This document shows, piece by piece, positions 57,640 to 64,000 of a stretch of DNA of 64,000 bases. The stretch's first letter is position 1; every line of letters begins with the position of its first letter. The translations under genes were made by a program, and so were the position numbers. The notes below the pieces were generated by a model, which had not been told where the DNA came from, did not search any database, and saw only the letters and a list, made by a program, of their open reading frames with translations. This DNA comes from Proteles cristata cristata. Lineage: Eukaryota; Chordata; Mammalia; Carnivora; Hyaenidae. The DNA lies in contig JAESUZ010004518.1 of assembly GCA_017311185.1 (NCBI GenBank), positions 1 through 64,000 of the forward strand, given 5' to 3'.

Positions 57640-57912
57640 TTTTATTTATTTTATCTTTTTATTTTATTTTATTTTATTTTATTATTTTAATTTAATTTTA
57701 TTCCTTTCCATTCCATTCCATTTTAGAGAGAGAGACAGAGCGTGAGTGGGGAATGGGAAGAGAGAGAGGGAGACACAGAGTCCAAAGCAGCCTTCAGATT
57801 CTGCGCTGAGGCTTCCGCACAGAGCTGAATGCAGAGCTCAAATCCATGGATGGTGAGATCATGACCTGTGCTAAAACTGGACACTCAACCCACTGAGCCA
57901 CCCAGGCACCCC
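57640..57912 (-). mobile_element. CAN-SINE with pentanucleotide-expanded tail
   Basis: Minus-strand copy ending actgagccacccaggcaccc. The tail has grown into TTTTA repeats (about 57656-57682) and a short CCATT repeat (57707-57722). Possible flanks gggagaaaa and gggaaaaaa. Confidence 0.92.
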
Positions 57913-58316
57913 GGGAAAAAAACAATTATTAAGTTTCAGTAGTAATTCATTAATATTCTCTTTATGGCAGTTAAAAGTATGCCCCCAGTTATGTTTTCTT
58001 GTGTACATCTACATCCCTACATAGATTTTATCTCCTGAGGAGCAGAGATTTCTGATAAAACTTCATGCCCTCAGGTTACAGTAATAGGAAATAAGTTATT
58101 TCCTAATTTTCTTTGCTTTTTGCTACACATAATTTTAAAGATTGTCATCAAAAGGATTACTACTATCTGATATGTAAACATCAAATATATATGCACATGA
58201 GATATATATGATATATAATATTTTATAAACACACACAAAATATATTTAATGGGATTCTCTATGTTATTCTTGCAGTACTGGGATTTTTCTCAAAATGATA
58301 CCAATAAATAATTAAG
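57913..58316. other. AT-rich non-coding sequence
   Basis: Includes an ATAT-rich run near 58190-58230. Nothing else recognised. Confidence 0.5.
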
Positions 58317-58440
58317 TTAATCTGAAAGTTTTTGCCTTACTGACTTGGAATTAAATTTTTTTCTCAAGCTGCCTGTAAGGCTGCAGCTTGGGAAAAAAAT
58401 TTTATTCCAAGTGACTGTAGCAAAAGCTCTCAAACTAATT
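58317..58440. mobile_element. Long-palindrome MITE-like element
   Basis: Inner arms of 30 bp (58343-58372 and 58383-58412) are reverse complements at 28 of 30 positions around a 10-nt loop, ctgtaaggct. Outer parts ttaatctgaaagtttttgcc and gcaaaagctctcaaactaa pair at most positions. An end-to-end inverted repeat of about 124 bp is the plan of a small non-autonomous DNA transposon. Family not identified. Confidence 0.6.
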
Positions 58441-58479
58441 CATTTTGAAAATACTTAGAATATCAGGGATTTTTAAATT

Positions 58480-58744
58480 ATTTTTTTTTTAATTTATTTA
58501 TTCTGAGGAGAGAGAGTAAACACGTGAGCCAGGGCAGGGGAGAGAGAGATAGAGTGAAAGAGAGAGAGAAGAGAGAGAGAGAGGGTGAGAGAGAGAGAGA
58601 TTGAGAAAGAGAGAGAATCCCAATCAGGCTCCATTCTGTCAGCGTAGAGTACGTTTCAGGGCTTGAACTCATGAACTGTGAGATCATTACCTGAGCTGAA
58701 ATCAAGAGTCAGATGCCCAACCAACTGAGCCACCCAGCTGCCTC
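58480..58744 (-). mobile_element. CAN-SINE with expanded GA tract
   Basis: Minus-strand copy with a long impure GA tract at 58530-58615, then 'ggctccattctgtcagcgta' and 'accaactgagccacccagct'. Old and diverged. Confidence 0.9.
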
Positions 58745-59004
58745 TTTTAGGAGATGTTTACAAGCAGCATCACAAGACAGTATTAAAAAAAGAATCAATA
58801 AGTACATATATTCAATACATAATATATACTCATTTATAGATAAGTAAATGCATCCATTTTAATTCATCATCAAAAAAGGCAGACATGTTTGCAATCCCCA
58901 CATATGTAGAAATAAAGTCTACATGACTTTATGCAGTCTTTTTCATGAGAAAAGCAAGGTCATAAGGACAAATCTAAGGTCCAGCTATACCAGTCATATT
59001 TTCC
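58745..59004. other. Non-coding sequence, nothing recognised
   Basis: No repeat or gene recognised. Confidence 0.5.
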
Positions 59005-59262
59005 TATCGTTCTGTCAATTATTGAGATAGGTATTAAAATCTCTGATTATAACTGTGTATTTGTTATTTCTCCTTGCAACTGTATTAGTTTTTGCCTTAT
59101 GTATTTTGAACTTCTCTTGGTAGGCACATAAACCTTTAGTATTGTTATGTTCTCTTGATTAATTGACTGCTTTATCATTTTGAAAAGACTATCCTTGGGA
59201 ATATTCTTTGCTCTGAAATCTTTGCTGTCAGAGTTTTGCTTACTGGCAATCTTCACATTGGC
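59005..59262 (-). mobile_element. L1 ORF2 endonuclease-region fragment, antisense
   Basis: 'gtcaattattgagataggta', 'ttaaaatctctgattataac', 'tttttgccttatgtattttg' and 'gcacataaacctttagtatt' are the reverse complement of L1 ORF2 DNA in the endonuclease part. The minus-strand frame at 59047-59283 derives from it. Strongly decayed. Confidence 0.8.
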
Positions 59263-60450
59263 AGAAGAAAATTCCCTACCCAAAGGAACACTAATTACTT
59301 AGCTGTCCTGATCCTTGGTTTCAACTTCATTCAAAGGGATGTATTTACGGAACTTTTGACATATTAACATAAGACATTCAGGGGATATTCATTTATGAAA
59401 TGGGATGGGTGTCAACGATTTGAAATTTGCAAACATAATGTAACAATGCATCTACTTCAAGTGAAAGGTGATTCGAGGGTTGCAGACCTCAGATTTTGTC
59501 TCCAGAAGTCTAAAAATTATTCAGAGTTGAAAACTCTTAGATCTTCAGAGGATGTTAGGTATCTGGCCCCGCCCACTTATGCTTTGACAAGACAAATGCT
59601 CAGAGGGTCAGGAAGAGAAAATTCTCTCAGTTGATTGACAAGACTATAGCAACAAGGGGACCAGAAACCCAGTGTCCTGACTCAGAAAGAATATTCTTTA
59701 CGTTATGTCACCCTATGCCCGTGGCTTTATAATCTTCATGCCTTTTTCCAAGTCCAGTCTTTGGAACAATGGACAGAAGAGAGTATATACATTGAGGGAA
59801 AAAAATTCAAATGAGTTCGGATTGCCCCAAAAGTGTTCAGGTTTCAGGGGCAGTTTCTGTAATTAAAAATGTCCACTTATTTGTCCATTCACCTGTCAAA
59901 ATAATTTTTCAGTTATAATTCCCTCAGACACAATAATTATTTTCAATTTCAATGTAGTCCACGTATTTTTTCCCCTGTTTTTAACACATGCAGGTTTTTC
60001 TGTTAAAAAATCCTGATGGCTTGAGCATATTAGTCTCTCCAAGAGTATGGATAGACCAAGAGCATGGAAGTTATCTGCAGAGAACATGGGTGCTGTTATT
60101 AGGATGTTATTAGTGTATATATAAGGATGTTCTGGGAACATTCAATTCACCATTACCATTCATGATTTCAACAGATAAAGAACCATGCAGTTGAATTAGG
60201 AATCATGACTTTCTGGGTGGCATGGATGAACTCTACCCAATATCCCACTATTCTGATGTTACCAAATGAGGGCTTTTTACATAACAATGATTAATGAATA
60301 ATTTCAGAATTTTTCGATGCAATTCTTATTACAGTTTTATCTCACACAATAGCAGAGGACAGAGTTTTCTGAATATAATTAACCTTAATTTCATGATTTC
60401 AGTATAATTTCTTCAGTCCTCTCTGAATCATCCATTAATTTTACCAGTTA
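59263..60450. other. Non-coding sequence, nothing recognised
   Basis: About 1.2 kb with no recognised repeat or gene. Confidence 0.5.
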
Positions 60451-60670
60451 GTAGGTGGCTCAGTTGGTTAGGAGGCTGACTTCAGCCAGATCATTATCTC
60501 GCGGTTTATAAGTTTGAGCCCCGCATTGAGCTCTGTGTTTACAGCTCAGAGCCTGGAGCCTGCTTCAGATTCTCTGTCTCCCTCTCTTTCTGATCCTCCT
60601 CTGCTCACGATCTCTCTCTTCCCCCACCTCAGAAATAAATAAAACATTAGAAAAATAAAAAAAAAATAAA
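60451..60670 (+). mobile_element. CAN-SINE, 5'-truncated
   Basis: Starts at gtaggtggctcagttggtta, lacking the first ~8 bp. Continues normally to aaataaataaaacattag. Target duplication not clear. Confidence 0.93.
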
Positions 60671-60967
60671 CCTCCTTCTTAAGAAACTCTGAATGTCCCC
60701 CATACTGCAACACAAATATCATAGCTGAGGGGTCAAAGAGCCAAGATGAATTCTGTGGGTTACCCAATAAAGCAAGCAATATGGTGGAGAACATATTTGA
60801 AGGAATCAAAGCCTTCATAGAGATACGTAGATAAAGACCATTTTTAAAAGTGCAAATTGAGCCACAGATTTTAGAGGAAACTGAGAATTGGAAATCATAC
60901 TTTCCATCACTTTTGAGATGACAATGTCAATTCTTTGGCAGGACTCTCAGTGCCTTTATCTTCTTGC

Positions 60968-61400
60968 CCTTTTTAGTCGGCTGGGGCTGCCGTCACAAAA
61001 TACCACACACTGGGTGGCTTCAGTAATGAAAATGTTTTCTCACAGTTCTGGAGGCTGGAAGTTCAAGATCAAGGTGCCATTAGGGCTGGTTTCTGGGGAG
61101 GTCTCTCTTTTCTGGCTTGTAGATGGCTGCCTTCTTGCTGTGCCCTCAATGGCCTTGTCTCTGTGTGCATGGAGAGAAAGAAAGAAGAAAGAAAAGGGAA
61201 GAGAGAGGGCAGAGGAGAGAGATGAGAGTGAGAGATTTGGTACCTCTTCCTAAGGACATCAGTCCTATGGGATTTGGGCCCCACCCATCATTTCATCTTA
61301 ATTATCTCTGGAAAGGCCTATCTCCATATATAGTCAGTCTGGGGGGTTGAGATTTACCATACGAAGTTTGGCAGGACACAATCTAGTCCTTAACGCCTCT
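60968..61400 (-). mobile_element. MLT1-type LTR (ERVL-MaLR), antisense
   Basis: 'ggctggggctgccgtcacaa', 'cacactgggtggcttcagta', 'tctcacagttctggaggctg' and 'tctggcttgtagatggctgc' at the left, 'cattagggctggtttctggg' inside, and 'ggacatcagtcctatgggat' at the right are the reverse complement of MLT1. A purine-rich expansion lies at 61165-61230. Confidence 0.88.
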
Positions 61401-61429
61401 TCACCTGTGCAATCTCGCATTTACATCTC

Positions 61430-61640
61430 TTGTTCTTGAGAGGCTTCCCACCATAGCAACACTAAGTTATTCAAATTCCCCTAATTTCCTACATTTTTCC
61501 CCCTCCTGCTGTTGTGCATGCTTCTAATTTTGCTCACTTCTCCCTGCTTCTCTGCTTGGCAAATCTAAGGTTCAACCTTTCTTTGAGCCCTTCCTTGACT
61601 CTTCCCAGGAAGAATTATTGGCTTTATACATAACCTCCAA
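61430..61640 (+). mobile_element. Possible L2 fragment
   Basis: 'ttctctgcttggcaaatcta', 'ggttcaacctttctttgagc' and 'ccttccttgactcttcccag' resemble an L2 3' coding-side segment. Confidence 0.45.
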
Positions 61641-62424
61641 GAATATAGCAATATCACGTTAAGCTTTAATTGACAAAGGATGCTCAATGCATTTCAATAT
61701 TTGTGAGCATATGAAAGCTACTAATATTTTTACAAGATCTCCTAATATTGCTGAACTACAGAGCTAATTCTCTAGAAAGCTCTATTGTGAACTATGGTTT
61801 TACAGTAATCTCTGCAAACCCCCACCGTCAACTTCAAGGAATTTCTGAAGTAAGACACGCTCTTGCCTCAGACTTTCAGAGGGAAGTTTGAGGAAATGAC
61901 TAATTATAAAGATTATTGTTAATTCTGTATTGACATTCATATCCCACTCTCATTTCCTGAAGGTAAAGTTTAATGTACTTTTAAAATAAAAATATTTAAA
62001 ATAGATGTTACATATTTGAAATGAAGATAGTAATGTTATTTGAAGAATGGGAAGCTCAGGTCTCTCTAGCAATGTGGGACACCCTCTCCAAGAGAATATA
62101 TTAATCCATTTGTATCCTGGGTATTTTCTCTCTGGACTCAGTCCACTTGCTGCCGGGTCACTAGCTCCAGAATGTGTGTTCATGGTCTTTATTCACTGCC
62201 TAGCACCCACAGTTAGTCGGAACACATAGCCTAGAGAACAGAAAAATCAAGCTGATAGACCTCTCACTAATAACAGGAATTGTGACCTTGGTTGTGACCC
62301 ATGACCTTGATGATGTGGAGTTCATTTAGAAATTACTCACAATAATTTAACTGATGATTTACCTAAATGGATGATATGTATTGTCTAAAACAGGTAAACT
62401 GAGCTGAGAAACTTTCAGTATTAG
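61641..62424. other. Non-coding sequence, nothing recognised
   Basis: No repeat or gene recognised. Confidence 0.5.
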
Positions 62425-62600
62425 ATATATAGCCTCAGGCACATTTATTATCTGGTGGCTGTTTCCCCACCTATAAAACAGGGACAATGATAAGACCCCC
62501 TCTCAGGATCGCTGCCAGGATTAAATGAATTAATACCTGTAAAACACTTAGTGCCTGGTCCCAGGTAAACACCTAAATGAGAGTTATTATATTTACTATT
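62425..62600 (+). mobile_element. MIR SINE
   Basis: 'ctgtttccccacctataaaa', 'cagggacaatgataagaccc', 'aggattaaatgaattaatac' and 'aaaacacttagtgcctggtc' give the MIR order from centre to tail. Confidence 0.82.
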
Positions 62601-63394
62601 ATAAAGTTTACTTACTTGGAATTACTCCGACTTAAATAAAGTCAAGTGAATGAGGTTTCGGTATCAGAATTTCATAGACATCAGAGATTATAACCAGTCA
62701 GGTAAGCATACCTCCATGTGAGGGGTGTCTTAAAATTTTGTGAACATTACTTTTCTACAGAACTTTTCTACTGGTGGAGGTTTAGTTAGGGTCCAAAGTA
62801 GATGATCTGCTGCATTTGCTCGGATACATGAAATGAATATATTTTTTTAAAATGGGGATGGTTAAAGGAAGCTGTGCAGATAACCAAAACTTTTCAACCC
62901 CTCATCAGTTACTGTTCTTTCAGTTGAAGATACTTATAATCAGGCTGCTAAGAGGGTGTAAGTTTCTTTAGAAAGAACAGCATATAACCTTTTAATGCAT
63001 ACACAGTAACCTTAAATTTCTTCGAGTACAAATCATATGTGTATATATATAGATAGAGCAATACTGTGAACACCATACACTAATTTTCAAGACCTGAAAC
63101 TGGGATCTTTTTCTGGGCGTAATCTCGAAGTCTGCATACTTCCTTGGCCACGCTAACCATGGGAACTGTCCTTGGCTTTTAGCTCCAGTTCAGCAGTGAT
63201 TTGGTGAGATGTGTGTGACAATCATTGTAGATAGAACTTTATCTTTTTTCTCCCCCCTCGTCTGCATTGGCAAAACAATGTTATCAAAGAGCTTTACTTG
63301 GGATAGTTACCAGAACTTGGGAACATTGTACTTCAGCCTAAATGTCAGCAGAATTTGGCCACTATCCAGACTTCAATTAACAACTACTCTTCTG
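62601..63394. other. Non-coding sequence, nothing recognised
   Basis: A short TATA-rich patch near 63035-63055. No gene supported. Confidence 0.5.
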
Positions 63395-63945
63395 TCCAGG
63401 TGTTCAGGTTACAAACTTGGGAGTCAGTCTTCATCCCTCCTATGCTCAGACCTCATATCCAGTTATCAGAAATACTATGTCTCTACTGAAAGGACAGCTA
63501 GAAACCAATGACATCTTATACCTCCACCGCTACCCTTGATCTAAGCCATCATATCTCCCCTTCATTACTGCAATACTCTTCACTCGTCTCTCTGCTTCCA
63601 CTCTTACCCATGCTATGGTCTAGTCTCCACACAGTAGCCAATATGGTCTTTTTAAAAGTTAAGTCACAATCAGGACACTCTTCCCTCTCAGCAGCTCATT
63701 TTGTACAAAGTCAGGTCTTTTATAAAGAGGCTGTGGTGCCCTTTGCCACTATATCTTCTGACCTCTTCTGTCTACCTCCCTCTGTCAGGAATGCTCTCCC
63801 TTCCCCTCAGGCAGTCACCTCAGTAAGGCCCATCCTATCCTACTTAAACATGCACATTCTACACCCACCTAAGCATCTCCTATCCCATGCTCTAGTTTTC
63901 CCCACTGAATTTATCACTAATACAGAAACTCAAGTATGATCCCCA
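63395..63945 (+). mobile_element. L2 LINE ORF2 3' part, sense strand
   Basis: 'caggttacaaacttgggagt', 'cagtcttcatccctcctatg', 'cattactgcaatactcttca', 'cacagtagccaatatggtct' and 'caggaatgctctcccttccc' match the L2 region downstream of the reverse transcriptase in correct order. The 143-codon frame at 63508-63939 is this L2 relic in a mutated frame, not a host gene. Confidence 0.82.
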
Positions 63946-64000
63946 GAACTTTCTCGCAAGTTCCCAGGTGATGCTGATGGCCTCGGGTCCAGGAACCACA

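Noticed and set aside
63508..63939. 143-codon plus frame as a host gene
   Set aside because: It lies in an L2 relic and reads mutated L2 sequence.

Overview
This window reads as nuclear, non-coding DNA from a carnivoran mammal of the cat-like (feliform) branch. The main evidence is about forty copies of a tRNA-derived CAN-SINE: a lysine-tRNA-like head with A and B boxes, a pyrimidine-rich middle and an AAATAAA-type A-rich tail. They sit among mammalian L1, L2, MIR, MLT1 and hAT (MER5-type) repeats. The youngest SINE subfamily differs at several diagnostic positions from the domestic-cat consensus as I remember it. A feliform outside the cat family (mongoose, hyena, civet or Malagasy carnivore type) is therefore possible, but this is inference.

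I found no protein-coding gene, tRNA, rRNA or snRNA I could support. Open reading frames are short (174 codons at most), overlap on both strands and often lie in repeats. The window is best read as intergenic sequence or the inside of a very long intron.

Layout. 0-6 kb: old L2 remnants cut by SINEs, plus a small retroposed LTR-transcript tail (3247-3354). 6.7-11.1 kb: three antisense L1 3' ends stacked and nested, with SINEs inserted into them and into each other. 11.1-13.8 kb: AT-rich sequence with no repeat I recognise. 15.0-18.05 kb: an old sense-strand L1 carrying the end of ORF1 and the first half of ORF2, all decayed. 18.1-21.5 kb: SINEs and L2. 21.5-34.4 kb: a SINE-poor stretch with one CAN-SINE in about 13 kb, a candidate solo LTR, MIRs, microsatellites and a possible processed-pseudogene remnant. 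34-64 kb: dense SINEs of three age classes, MIR and L2 relics, two MLT1 LTRs, three hAT-type elements, a long-palindrome MITE-like element near 58.4 kb, L1 ORF2 fragments and a sense L2 fragment at the right end.

The repeats give a usable relative chronology: L2, MIR and MLT1 are oldest, then L1M-type elements, then a carnivore L1 containing an old SINE, then three successive CAN-SINE waves. The last wave has target-site duplications that are perfect in most copies. I saw no convincing undescribed multi-gene system. The most informative signals are the young SINE subfamily and its insertion history, the retroposed LTR tail, and several perfect or near-perfect palindromes.
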